DNA of 17,838 nt from Bacteroidia bacterium (GTDB taxonomy: Bacteria > Bacteroidota > Bacteroidia > NS11-12g > UBA9320): contig JAKMFK010000114.1 in assembly GCA_022425465.1 (NCBI GenBank), positions 1 to 17,838 on the forward strand, written 5' to 3'. This document shows positions 1 through 8,055 of this stretch, piece by piece. Each line of letters starts with the position of its first letter. Position 1 is the stretch's first letter. The notes under the pieces were generated by a model, which had not been told where the DNA came from, did no database searches, and saw nothing but the letters and a program-made list of their open reading frames with translations. The translations under genes and the position numbers were made by a program.

Positions 1-453
1 GAACACAAACTTGAACGTGATATGCTAATTAACTGGTTGGTTTGTAATAATGGATTTATTGATCTCCGACCAGAAGCGATTCTCAATACTGCCAAGACCT
101 ATGATCAAGGTTTAAATGATCATATATCCGTTATTAAAGAAGCTAATCAATTCAGAAAGCAAGTCCAACAACTCAAGATAAAAAATAGACGCAATACTCA
201 TGAAAATATTCACTTCAATAGCAGTGGACTATTGGCTTATTGTGGACGTATTACTGGACTATATGAGCAACTCGAACAATTTGACCTTAGCCTTGGTACC
301 TACAACGGTTGGAAAGCACTTTTTCCCATTGATGACAAGTTCAATCATGTTCTCATACCCGGCTTAGTAGAAGCCATGAGACACTACAGCGAAGGACTGG
401 GCAAAATTACCGGTACTGAATTCCTGTATCCGAAATACGGATACTTTGAGTAG
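1..453 (+). CDS. Unrecognised protein, C-terminal part (5' end outside window)
   Basis: The frame is open from base 1 (reading EHKLERD before the first internal Met at base 22) and ends at TAG 451-453, so this is probably the last 150 residues of a longer protein and not a gene starting at base 22. I do not recognise the family. The visible part has no signal peptide or membrane segment. A charged, probably helical stretch (around KEANQFRKQVQQLKIKNRR) is followed by a more globular part rich in aromatic residues that ends in YPKYGYFE. Its stop lies three bases from the stop of the convergent T9SS-cargo gene, with no obvious terminator between them. It is more likely a real gene end than a chance frame because the composition is balanced and the frame fills the space exactly up to the next gene. 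Function unknown. Confidence 0.6.
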   Translation, partial: EHKLERDMLINWLVCNNGFIDLRPEAILNTAKTYDQGLNDHISVIKEANQFRKQVQQLKIKNRRNTHENIHFNSSGLLAYCGRITGLYEQLEQFDLSLGTYNGWKALFPIDDKFNHVLIPGLVEAMRHYSEGLGKITGTEFLYPKYGYFE

Positions 454-456
454 AAG

Positions 457-1293
457 TTATTCTAAATAAAATTTATGCACTTCAGTACTTTCAGAATTTC
501 TGATTGACAAAAAATATAATCCAGAATTCAAACCACTTAAATCAATCTTAGTATTTAGGGTATTAAATAAATTATTCCCTAATACATTTCTTCCATCTAA
601 TCCATAGATAGCATATTTTGATCCAATTAAACTAGGTCTAATTTTCAAATTCAATACCTCAATTACTGGACTAGGGAACAATAATATAGATTGTTTCTCT
701 GAGTCTATTATTGATGCAGATTCATTCATTACGATTTTTAAGTTATCAAAAGATATTTCTGACCATCCAGCTATGGCTTCAAAACGAAATGCTATATAGC
801 AATCTTCACCTGATTTAGGGATTAAAATGTTATTTGTATCGCTCCAGGTCTTTATACCAGAATATTTATCAGACAAATCGCACAATAGAATATTTGTAGA
901 TAAATCTGGATCTTGTGAACCCTCAAGTAGATAAATTTCAACAGACTCTTCTGGAAAGTGAGTCCCCATAAACGTCCAATACATATAACTCAAGGAGTCA
1001 ATTTTCCCACCGTTATCAAATCTAAATTTAGGAGAAACATACCAATCAATCTTTGGGTTTGTGTTTGCATCACCTGTTGGAGATATATTTAAGACTCTTT
1101 TAGATAATGAAACACCTCCATCGTCAATTTCCCATCCTAAATTAGTTTCCTTTCCCTTTCTATATTGCATCCACCCATTAGTCTCATCATCATTATCAAA
1201 TCCTGTTCTATAACTTGTTTGAGCTTTAACCTTTAGACTTATTAATGATCCCATAATAACTACAAGGATTAAAAATGATTTTCTTGCTTTCAT
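457..1293 (-). CDS. Secreted protein with T9SS type A sorting domain
   Basis: A 278-residue exported protein. Residues 1-24 form a signal peptide (basic KARK, hydrophobic core, likely cleavage after KVKA). Residues about 28-190 look like a jelly-roll domain of the adhesin/choice-of-anchor J kind: a GFDNDDETNGW start, several W/Y-rich strands, and SEISFDNLKI near its end, where such domains often have a DN motif. Residues about 202-278 match a type IX secretion C-terminal sorting domain, with FPSPV near its start, YGLDGRNV in the middle and LNSGLYFLSI near the end. By family knowledge, such proteins cross the outer membrane through T9SS and are attached to the surface or released. The substrate or binding partner cannot be told. 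It is a lone gene, divergent from mscS and convergent with the unknown gene at the window start. Confidence is high for export and the sorting domain, moderate for the N-terminal fold. Confidence 0.85.
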   Translation of the reverse strand: MKARKSFLILVVIMGSLISLKVKAQTSYRTGFDNDDETNGWMQYRKGKETNLGWEIDDGGVSLSKRVLNISPTGDANTNPKIDWYVSPKFRFDNGGKIDSLSYMYWTFMGTHFPEESVEIYLLEGSQDPDLSTNILLCDLSDKYSGIKTWSDTNNILIPKSGEDCYIAFRFEAIAGWSEISFDNLKIVMNESASIIDSEKQSILLFPSPVIEVLNLKIRPSLIGSKYAIYGLDGRNVLGNNLFNTLNTKIDLSGLNSGLYFLSIRNSESTEVHKFYLE

Positions 1294-1382
1294 AAATTAT
1301 AACTTTAAATAGCTCGAATATCCACATACCTTTTCATATAATACAACATTCATGGGCACAAAAAAACTCCAAAACTTAAATA

Positions 1383-1409
1383 TCATATCCAAATATGACG
1401 AGAGTCATA
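1383..1409. promoter_or_regulatory. Two overlapping inverted repeats between divergent genes
   Basis: The 168-base gap between the T9SS-cargo gene and mscS carries TCATAT-ccaa-ATATGA (1383-1398), overlapped by TATGAC-gaga-GTCATA (1394-1409). Both have perfect 6-base arms and 4-base spacers. They share the ATATGA/TATGAC arm, so only one could form a hairpin at a time. Their place between two divergent starts suggests an operator, but no regulator is encoded nearby. No full TAnnTTTG promoter match was found in either direction; CACATTTG at about 1433-1440 (+) is a poor match. In AT-rich DNA this could be chance. Confidence 0.25.
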
Positions 1410-1461
1410 ATTAATAGCTAAATACTACCTCACATTTGCTTCGATAAAAAATTTTATACGT

Positions 1462-2268
1462 ATGAACATCGAAGAAATAACTGCACAAATTACCGATATA
1501 GTCATTAAATATGCTCCTAAATTTGCATTGGCTATCATTACCCTTGTTGTTGGGATGTGGATCATCAAACGGCTCATGAAATTTATAGAGCCCCAAATCA
1601 ATAAAGCTACAAAAGATGAAACATTGGGAACCTTTCTTGGCTCAATACTGGGTACACTTCTAAAAGTGATGTTGCTACTTTCGGTAGCATCCATGTTTGG
1701 TATAGACACCACCTCATTTATTGCCATATTCGGAGCTGTGATGGTAGGTGTTGGTATGGCACTTAACGGAAGTATTGGGCATATTGCTAGTGGAGTGATG
1801 CTCATGATTTTTAAACCTTTTAAAGTGGGTGATTTAGTAGTCATTGGAGGTGGACAGACAACAGGCACAGTCGACGCTATCAATGCGTTCAATACTGTTC
1901 TTGCTACCCTTGACAATAAACGGGTAATCATAGCCAACGGAAATGTTACCGCTAACGATATCACCAATATTTCGGGTCAAGGAATTGTGGGCGTAGAACT
2001 TACCTATGGAATCGCATATAATGCGGATATTGATAAAGCAAAGAAGGTTATTCAATCTGTAGGCGATGAATGTCCGTATGTCCTCAATAATCCTGCACAG
2101 GGTGTTGTGGTAGCTAATTTGGGAGACAGTTCTGTGGACTTAGCCACTCGACCATTTTGTAAAAGCGAACACTATTGGGATACCTTATTTTACATGCAAG
2201 AAAATGTAAAAAACAGTTTGATGCCAAGGGAATTAGCATCCCATTCCCAAACTTGGAGGTTCACATGA
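1462..2268 (+). CDS. MscS-family small mechanosensitive channel, C-terminus out of frame
   Basis: An inner-membrane channel that opens under membrane tension to release solutes on hypo-osmotic shock. The frame gives 268 residues (E. coli MscS has 286). TM1 is at about 18-38, TM2 at 58-80, and the Gly/Ala-rich pore helix TM3 at about 85-118 contains GAVMVGVGMALNGSIG. The beta domain follows, with FKPFKVGD, GTVDAINAFNT and RVIIANGN, then the alpha/beta domain up to HYWDTLFYMQENVK. After residue 251 the frame gives a non-family tail (SLMPRELASHSQTWRFT). The -1 frame gives QFDAKGISIPFPNLEVHM, the conserved MscS C-terminus, ending at TAA 2280-2282 (273 residues in all). The gene is therefore either frameshifted by a missing A in the run at 2208-2213, misread in sequencing, or decoded by a -1 shift. 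It is convergent with ftsZ; the -1 frame stop overlaps the ftsZ stop. Confidence 0.88.
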   Translation: MNIEEITAQITDIVIKYAPKFALAIITLVVGMWIIKRLMKFIEPQINKATKDETLGTFLGSILGTLLKVMLLLSVASMFGIDTTSFIAIFGAVMVGVGMALNGSIGHIASGVMLMIFKPFKVGDLVVIGGGQTTGTVDAINAFNTVLATLDNKRVIIANGNVTANDITNISGQGIVGVELTYGIAYNADIDKAKKVIQSVGDECPYVLNNPAQGVVVANLGDSSVDLATRPFCKSEHYWDTLFYMQENVKNSLMPRELASHSQTWRFT

Positions 2269-2282
2269 TGAACAAAAATTAA
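2208..2282 (+). other. mscS frame break: A AAA AAC heptamer, stem-loop, -1 frame tail
   Basis: Bases 2208-2214 read A AAA AAC, with AAA and AAC as zero-frame codons (after GTA). This is the X XXY YYZ phase used in -1 ribosomal frameshifting. A -1 step continues as CAG TTT GAT GCC and restores the MscS ending to TAA 2280-2282. Nine bases downstream a stem-loop can form: 2224-2227 (CCAA) with 2253-2256 (TTGG), and 2228-2233 (GGGAAT) with 2243-2248 (ATTCCC), with a 4-base bulge and a 9-base loop. The stem lies in codons for the conserved AKGISIPFPN stretch, so it may be incidental. A single missing A in a 7-A run (V K K Q F D) explains the same facts more simply. Confidence 0.6.
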
Positions 2283-2300
2283 TCTACATTATCATGTAGA
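2274..2300 (-). terminator. Weak terminator-like hairpin at the ftsZ stop
   Basis: On the minus strand TCTACAT-gata-ATGTAGA (2300 to 2283) gives a 7-base-pair hairpin, followed by TTAATTTTTG. The stem is built from the last codons of ftsZ (L-H-D-N-V-D), and the stop codon lies in the T-rich tract. The stem is AT-rich and short, so termination may be inefficient, but it sits exactly where the 13-gene unit should end, facing the convergent mscS. No better terminator is visible in the short space between the genes. Confidence 0.4.
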
Positions 2301-3595
2301 AAAGAGTTGTTCGTTCTCAACTCTGGTTTAGATTCCGGCTCATCAACGAGACTGGTTCTAGAAATTTCAATCTCCGAAGAATGATTAACCTCGTTCAACG
2401 TCACATTTCTACGTTTATATGCAGGTATATTCTCCATTTTATCTATGCCCTCTTGATTTGCACCATGATTTGTTCGTCCATCTGTTTGATTAGCACTATT
2501 AGCTAACGAATCAAAAATGGTAATCTGCTTTTTTGCATCCAACTCCTCTTGTGTCATGTTTTCATTGACATTAACATCACCTAGGTTGTATTCGATATCG
2601 CTATCTTTAGCAATGGCATTGTATCTATTTCTGTCTCGATTAAAACCTGTAGCAATGACTGTAACACTTAAGCTTCTACCGAGGTTTTCGTCATAGCAAA
2701 GACCACATTTTAAATTTGCATCACTTCCTGTTTCTGCCTGTAAATACTCATTGATGGTTGCATATTCATCCATGGTAGCTTCTTCATCTCCATAGGAAAT
2801 GTTCACTAACAAATCACTTGCTCCTTGAATTTTGTTATCGTCTAATAATGGGGAATTCAAGGCTTGATTTACCGCACGCATTGCTCGGTCATCTCCTTCT
2901 GAAGTACCCATTCCCATAATCGACACACCACTATCAGTCATAGCTGTTTTAACATCCTCAAAATCAACATTTATACTCCCCGCAATGGTGATTATCTCGG
3001 CAATTCCTTTTGCCGCAGTTGCCAAAATATTGTCTGCGTATCCAAAAGCCTTGCTTATGGGTAAATTGCCATAAATTTCTTTGATTCGATCATTCGATAT
3101 GACCAAAAGTGAATCTACACTGTCTCTAATTTCTTCAATCCCATGGAATGCTGCTGTGCAACGTTTATTTCCCTCAAACATGAATGGGGTTGTAACAATC
3201 CCAACGGTTAATATTCCTTTATCTTTAGCAGCCTTGGCTATGACCGGTGCAGCACCAGTACCTGTACCTCCACCCATTCCAGCAGTAACAAATACCATTT
3301 GAGTATTGGCACCCAACGATTCAATGATATCCTGTATACTTTCCTCAGCGGCTCTTCTTCCAATTTCAGGATTCGATCCTGCTCCTCTTCCCTCAGTCAG
3401 CGAACTTCCAATCTGAACTTTGTTAATGATAGGACTTTTCTCAAGAGCCTGAGCATCAGTATTACATATGAAAAAATCAACTCCTTGTATCCCTTTAGAA
3501 TACATGTGATTAACTGCATTTCCTCCGCCTCCACCAACGCCAATTACTTTAATAATAGACGATTTATCTTTGGGTAATTCTACTGTAAAACTCAT
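2279..3595 (-). CDS. ftsZ: Cell division protein FtsZ
   Basis: A tubulin-like GTPase that polymerises into the Z ring at midcell and recruits the divisome. The 438 residues show the G1 glycine loop VGGGGGNAVNHM (20-31), the tubulin signature GGGTGTG (108-114), and the T7 synergy loop with NVDFEDVKTAM (209-219; D211 and D214 match the GTP-hydrolysis acids of the family). The globular domain ends near residue 325 and is followed by a polar linker of about 100 residues. The C-terminal peptide NNSFLHDNVD fits the form I know from Bacteroidota FtsZ, the docking tail for FtsA-like partners. The ATG lies five bases after the ftsA stop, so the two are probably co-translated. It is the last gene of the unit, and its 3' end carries a weak terminator-like hairpin. 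Confidence 0.98.
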   Translation of the reverse strand: MSFTVELPKDKSSIIKVIGVGGGGGNAVNHMYSKGIQGVDFFICNTDAQALEKSPIINKVQIGSSLTEGRGAGSNPEIGRRAAEESIQDIIESLGANTQMVFVTAGMGGGTGTGAAPVIAKAAKDKGILTVGIVTTPFMFEGNKRCTAAFHGIEEIRDSVDSLLVISNDRIKEIYGNLPISKAFGYADNILATAAKGIAEIITIAGSINVDFEDVKTAMTDSGVSIMGMGTSEGDDRAMRAVNQALNSPLLDDNKIQGASDLLVNISYGDEEATMDEYATINEYLQAETGSDANLKCGLCYDENLGRSLSVTVIATGFNRDRNRYNAIAKDSDIEYNLGDVNVNENMTQEELDAKKQITIFDSLANSANQTDGRTNHGANQEGIDKMENIPAYKRRNVTLNEVNHSSEIEISRTSLVDEPESKPELRTNNSFLHDNVD

Positions 3596-3600
3596 ATCTT

Positions 3601-4881
3601 TTATTGTTTAAAATCTTCTACATCTACTTCATCTTTCAACCAGTTTTTAATACTATCTAGCACACTCCTTTTTCTACCTGAACCTGAGGCTAGCTCTAGT
3701 TTGTTTTCACTATTCCCATGAGAAGATTTTAAGCCTCTCAAAACCAATCCCACACCAGTAGCATAAATGGGGCTTTTCACTTCTTCGACCATTCCCTTAG
3801 CTAAGTGTTCGTTTGGATATCCAATTCTAGCATCTAACCCTGTAACAAACTCAGCTAACTGATCTACATGCTTAAGTTGTGATCCACCTCCAGTTATGAC
3901 AATACCTCCTGCTAGTTTCTTATCTAAACCACTTTGTTTTATCTCAAAATCAACCAACTCCATGATTTCTTGAATTCGAGCTTGTATGATCATGGAAAGA
4001 TTCTTAACGGAAATCTCTTTTGCAGCTCGACCACGAATTCCAGGAATGGTAACAATTTCATTTTCATCTAATTCACTAGCCAATGCACTTCCAAACTTGA
4101 CCTTAAGTAGTTCTGCATGTGCTTTCATGACATTACAACCCTGTTTGATATCTTCAGTAATGATGTTTCCACCATATGGAATTACTGCTGTGTGGCAAAT
4201 GATATTATCATAGAAAATCGCCACATCAGTAGTTCCACCTCCTATATCAACCAAGACCACACCCGCTTCTAATTCATCACTACTCAATACGGCCTCTGAG
4301 GAAGCAAGTGGTTCAAGAGCAATTTCAGTTACTTGAAGATTTGACTTCTCAACACATTTGTAAATATTTTTCGCAGCAGAAATTTGACCTGTAATGATAT
4401 GGAAATTTCCTTCCACTTTCACGCCTGCCATTCCAATTGGATCAATAATCCCTGGCTCATCATCTACCGTATATTCTTGGGGAATAACATGTAAAATTCG
4501 ATCACCAGGCTTAACGGCAAGCTTAAACATGTCGTTTTCTAATTTTTTCAAATCGTCTGCATTAATCTCAGATTCACCATCGTTTCGAATAATCATTCCT
4601 CGATGTTGCAAACTATTGATATGAGCTCCCGCTATTCCAACTTCTACTCTTTGTATATCTACATTCGATTTTTCCGCAGCTTCTTTGATTGCTGCTTGTA
4701 TGGCTGCCACAGTTTTATCAATGTTTGACACAACACCTCTTGTCACTCCTCCATGAGACGCTACCTTTCCCATACCAAGGATATCTACTTTCCCAAATTG
4801 ATTAGCTCTTCCTACAATGGCACATACTTTGGTTGTACCAATATCTAATCCAACAATAATTTTTTCTTGTGATTCTCCCAT
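3601..4881 (-). CDS. ftsA: Cell division protein FtsA
   Basis: An actin-fold ATPase that tethers FtsZ filaments to the cytoplasmic membrane. In 426 residues the actin-family motifs are clear: phosphate-1 GLDIGTTKVC (11-20), phosphate-2 VDIGGGTTDVAIF (211-223), and the adenosine motif GIVITGGGSQL (326-336). The FtsA-specific 1C (SHS2) subdomain lies at about 85-170, between the two phosphate motifs. The last 20 residues (about 405-424, VLDSIKNWLKDEV) form the expected amphipathic membrane-targeting helix. The ATG start lies four bases after the ftsQ stop and ftsZ follows five bases downstream, the usual ftsQ-ftsA-ftsZ order. No key residue appears to be missing. Confidence 0.97.
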   Translation of the reverse strand: MGESQEKIIVGLDIGTTKVCAIVGRANQFGKVDILGMGKVASHGGVTRGVVSNIDKTVAAIQAAIKEAAEKSNVDIQRVEVGIAGAHINSLQHRGMIIRNDGESEINADDLKKLENDMFKLAVKPGDRILHVIPQEYTVDDEPGIIDPIGMAGVKVEGNFHIITGQISAAKNIYKCVEKSNLQVTEIALEPLASSEAVLSSDELEAGVVLVDIGGGTTDVAIFYDNIICHTAVIPYGGNIITEDIKQGCNVMKAHAELLKVKFGSALASELDENEIVTIPGIRGRAAKEISVKNLSMIIQARIQEIMELVDFEIKQSGLDKKLAGGIVITGGGSQLKHVDQLAEFVTGLDARIGYPNEHLAKGMVEEVKSPIYATGVGLVLRGLKSSHGNSENKLELASGSGRKRSVLDSIKNWLKDEVDVEDFKQ

Positions 4882-4885
4882 TTTA

Positions 4886-5620
4886 CTACTTACAAACGAT
4901 TTGATTCTTATATTTTAGGTTAATGATTTGGTACTTATCCCATCCGATATGATTTAAACCATCGACATAAAAGTCAGCAAGTTTTTCAAATTTTTCAGGA
5001 ATGTTAGTTGTGTCTCCAATCACTAATTTTTGGTTATTAATTTTTGGTATGATGATTAAATCACCCTTTTTTACAAATATCTGCTCTGTTATAGCATCTA
5101 TAAATGCATTTTCATTCACATAGGTGGATAGGGTGTATACTTTCTTAATCATTTCGGGGGTGCAGAAGTCATTTACTACTGGAACTCTTGCAATATCTAC
5201 ATCTTTTGATGGGATTTTCACTAGGTTCTCGGCTAGATAATAAGACGCAGTTTTAGGAGGCATGATTCGAACCAAAGGAATGTGTTGGAGGATATCAATC
5301 TTTAGTTCACCTTTCAAATCAAAACTTACTTCAGCATTTTTAATAGCGGGTATCGCCTCAAGCTTTTTTTCAATATCTAAAAGTGAAATGCTATTTTGAG
5401 GCACTCCAGACAAACCACCAATGTACCATTTATCCAGCTTATTTTTGATGATTTCTTGAGTTATTAATTCCTTTTGCTCTGGTGCTTCAATTTTTATTTT
5501 TACGAAAGTGCAAATTTGATTTTGTTGATTTTCATATAGAAAATACAAAACCACCAATAGAATAATAATGGATAAGACATATAGACTTTTTCTTAGATAT
5601 GGAAGAATTTTACTAGCCAT
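4886..5620 (-). CDS. ftsQ: Cell division protein FtsQ
   Basis: A bitopic divisome protein that links the cytoplasmic ring to the periplasmic synthases through FtsL and FtsB-like partners. It has 244 residues: a short basic cytoplasmic tail (LPYLRKS), one membrane segment at about 12-29, a POTRA-like region at about 38-112 (IEKKLEAIPAIKNAEVSFDLKGELKIDI), and a beta domain ending in INLKYKNQIVCK. The family diverges strongly in sequence, so the call rests on topology, the POTRA pattern and its place between murC and ftsA. The ATG overlaps the murC stop region by 8 bases, so translation is probably coupled. Confidence 0.92.
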   Translation of the reverse strand: MASKILPYLRKSLYVLSIIILLVVLYFLYENQQNQICTFVKIKIEAPEQKELITQEIIKNKLDKWYIGGLSGVPQNSISLLDIEKKLEAIPAIKNAEVSFDLKGELKIDILQHIPLVRIMPPKTASYYLAENLVKIPSKDVDIARVPVVNDFCTPEMIKKVYTLSTYVNENAFIDAITEQIFVKKGDLIIIPKINNQKLVIGDTTNIPEKFEKLADFYVDGLNHIGWDKYQIINLKYKNQIVCK

Positions 5621-6983
5621 AATTCTTAAATATAGGTTCTACTAATTGATCAATATCACCGGCACCGAGCGTAAGAAGAATATCCAATTCTCTAACTCTC
5701 AAATGATTAATCACTTCATTTGAAGGTATGCAAATTGCGTCCTCATGATCTATTTTTTGCAACAACACTTCTGAAGACACTCCCTCAATTGGCAACTCTC
5801 TTGCTGGATATATTGGAAGTAAAATAAGATGGTCTACATTAGATAATTCAACTGCAAAATCAGTCATAAAATCTTTCGTACGCGTATATAAATGCGGCTG
5901 AAAAATAGCCGTAATTTTACGATTTGGATATAAATTTTTTACCGATGAGATAATCGCTTTTAGCTCACTCGGATGATGTGCATAGTCATCAATATATAAA
6001 AAATCATCACGCTCTATTACATATTGAAACCTGCGTTTTATTCCCTTGAAATTAAGTAAACCTGCTCTGATAGCTGCTATTTCAACACCAGCCTTATAAC
6101 ACATTAGTGCAGCACCAACGGCATTTTCTAAATTATGTTTCCCCGGAAGACTTATGAGGAGATTATGGATAAAAATCTCTCCTGAAGAATGACAAATATC
6201 AAATTGAGTTCCCTTTGAATCTTGAGCATGAACTACCGTAAAAAAATCGGCCTTTTGATCATCTACAGAATAACTGACACCACCCATATTTTTAGCTTTA
6301 TTTTTTGCATAAAAAATGTGATCTGTTTCCGTTATCAGATTTAAAAACTCAACATATGAATTCTCCAAATCCTCTTTGTTACTGTAAACATCTAAATGAT
6401 CTGCATCGGTACTAGTTATAACGCTATAGGTAGGTTTGAGGTGTAAAAAAGAACGGTCAAATTCATCAGCTTCAGTTATCGAAAAGACATCCCCCCCGTT
6501 ATCTTTTTTGTAGTAATTACTATGAAGATTGACACTGATTCCTCCTAAAAAGGCTGAAAAAGAGAATTGAGATTGTTGGAAAATTGAAGCAACGATACTA
6601 CTGGTTGTTGTTTTCCCGTGTGTACCTGCAACACTTAAATTTATGGTATTTCTGGTTACTTGCCCAAGTATCTCTGAACGTTTATACATAGAAAAATTAT
6701 TATCCCTGAAATAATTCAATAGATAATTATGGTCAGATATTGCTGGCGTATAAACGACAACACTAGAACTTGGATTTTGAAGAAATTCGTCATCCACTGA
6801 GGACAAATCATCTTCAAAAAATACTTGGATCCCCTCCTGCATTAATTGATCAGTTATTACTGAGGATGTTCGATCATAACCACAAACATAAAATCCTTCA
6901 GAATTGAAATATCGAGCAAGTGCACTCATACCGATTCCACCGATTCCTAAAAAATAGATATTTTTCTGATCATCTAATCCCAT
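5613..6983 (-). CDS. murC: UDP-N-acetylmuramate--L-alanine ligase MurC
   Basis: A cytoplasmic ligase that adds L-alanine to UDP-MurNAc using ATP, the first step of the stem peptide. The 456 residues follow the Mur ligase plan: N-terminal UDP-binding Rossmann domain with FLGIGGIGMSALA (11-23), the ATP loop GTHGKTTT (120-127), the central-domain acid/metal motif EADEFDRSF (171-179), and the C-terminal domain with DDYAHHPSE (332-340) and TLGAGDI (438-444). The THGKT form of the ATP loop (with His) and DYAHHP distinguish MurC from MurD and MurE. The ATG overlaps the end of murG by 14 bases and ftsQ overlaps the end of murC by 8, typical tight operon joints. Confidence 0.97.
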   Translation of the reverse strand: MGLDDQKNIYFLGIGGIGMSALARYFNSEGFYVCGYDRTSSVITDQLMQEGIQVFFEDDLSSVDDEFLQNPSSSVVVYTPAISDHNYLLNYFRDNNFSMYKRSEILGQVTRNTINLSVAGTHGKTTTSSIVASIFQQSQFSFSAFLGGISVNLHSNYYKKDNGGDVFSITEADEFDRSFLHLKPTYSVITSTDADHLDVYSNKEDLENSYVEFLNLITETDHIFYAKNKAKNMGGVSYSVDDQKADFFTVVHAQDSKGTQFDICHSSGEIFIHNLLISLPGKHNLENAVGAALMCYKAGVEIAAIRAGLLNFKGIKRRFQYVIERDDFLYIDDYAHHPSELKAIISSVKNLYPNRKITAIFQPHLYTRTKDFMTDFAVELSNVDHLILLPIYPARELPIEGVSSEVLLQKIDHEDAICIPSNEVINHLRVRELDILLTLGAGDIDQLVEPIFKNYG

Positions 6984-8055
6984 CTATTATTTCATTTACA
7001 ATACTTTTTGCAGCATTTGGTAATCCCAATTTTAAAATTTCTGACTCGAGGGTAGATCTTTTAATATCATTCTTGATTAAATCAATGATAAACTGACCCA
7101 ACCTAACTTTTGCATCCCTATCTGGACATAATAATGCTGCATCTTTCTCGACCAAATTAAGTGCATTTTTTGTTTGGTGATCTTCACTCACAAAAGGCGA
7201 TGGGACAAAGATGGTTGCCTTACCCAAGGCTGATAACTCAGACACAGACATAGCACCAGCTCTGCTCACAACAACATCCGCTACTTGATATGCCAAGTCC
7301 ATTCGTTGAATAAATGCTGTACGTGTCCCCCAATCAAATGTTCCAAACTCACCAGCGTAATTTTTTCCAGTTTGCCAGAGAAGCTGCACGTCATGTTCTA
7401 CTAATAAATTCATGTTCTCGAAAATCGCTTCATTAATTGTTCTGGCACCTAAACTTCCTCCAACGACTAGAACAGTTTTCTTTTTCGAATCCAACGAAAA
7501 ATGCTCGTAAGCATTGATAGATGAATTTGTTTCCATCAACAAATCTTGACGAATTGGATTTCCAGTTAAAACCAATTTTTGTTTTGGGAAAAAACGATCC
7601 ATCTGCTGATAGGCAACACTAATCTTAACTGCATATTTTTTAAGCAACTTATTTGTTATCCCAGGATAGGAATTTTGCTCTTGTAAAAATACTGGTATTC
7701 CCATCCTACTAGCCATATAATTTAATGGACCACTTGCATAGCCACCTACACCTACAGTGAAATCTGGTTTAAATCTTCTTATAATCGATCTAGACTTCCA
7801 CAGACTTGCAATAAGCTTAAAAGGTAAACTTAAGTTTTTAGGGGTAAGCCTCCTCTGAAGGCCCGAAATCCATAATCCATGAATTTGATATCCCGCTGCA
7901 GGAACTTTTTCCATTTCCATCCTACCTTTTGCACCCACAAATTCGATAACACTTCCAGGATATTGAGCCATTATTTCGTTTGCAATAGCAATTGCTGGAA
8001 AGATATGACCTCCTGTTCCTCCTCCAGATATAAGTACTCGATAATTCCTACTCAT
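6970..8055 (-). CDS. murG: Lipid II synthase MurG (UDP-GlcNAc transferase)
   Basis: A peripheral membrane GT-B glycosyltransferase on the cytoplasmic face that adds GlcNAc to lipid I, giving lipid II. With the chosen start it has 361 residues, close to the usual length. The N-domain has the glycine loop GGGTGGH (11-17) and GVGGYASGP (102-110). The C-domain has VVGGSLGART, then SRAGAMSVSEL (264-274) and DHQTKNA (292-298), the UDP-GlcNAc site signature. The frame is open up to an ATG at 8109, but that would add 18 residues lying inside ftsW. The ATG at 8055 places MSRNYRVLISGGG at the family's normal N-terminus and leaves only an 8-base overlap with ftsW. Confidence 0.96.
   Translation of the reverse strand: MSRNYRVLISGGGTGGHIFPAIAIANEIMAQYPGSVIEFVGAKGRMEMEKVPAAGYQIHGLWISGLQRRLTPKNLSLPFKLIASLWKSRSIIRRFKPDFTVGVGGYASGPLNYMASRMGIPVFLQEQNSYPGITNKLLKKYAVKISVAYQQMDRFFPKQKLVLTGNPIRQDLLMETNSSINAYEHFSLDSKKKTVLVVGGSLGARTINEAIFENMNLLVEHDVQLLWQTGKNYAGEFGTFDWGTRTAFIQRMDLAYQVADVVVSRAGAMSVSELSALGKATIFVPSPFVSEDHQTKNALNLVEKDAALLCPDRDAKVRLGQFIIDLIKNDIKRSTLESEILKLGLPNAAKSIVNEIIDGIR

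Noticed and set aside
1425..1967. 180-codon open frame on the minus strand opposite mscS
   Set aside because: It lies wholly opposite a gene with clear family homology and shows no domain of its own; its hydrophobic translation mirrors the channel's membrane segments.
2303..2324. Inverted repeat AGAGTTG / CAACTCT just beyond the mscS end, as a plus-strand terminator
   Set aside because: The loop is 8 bases, no T run follows on the plus strand, and it lies in ftsZ codons. Probably chance.
3081..3577. Two plus-strand open frames opposite the ftsZ 5' half
   Set aside because: They are antisense to conserved FtsZ motifs, with no homology or start context of their own.
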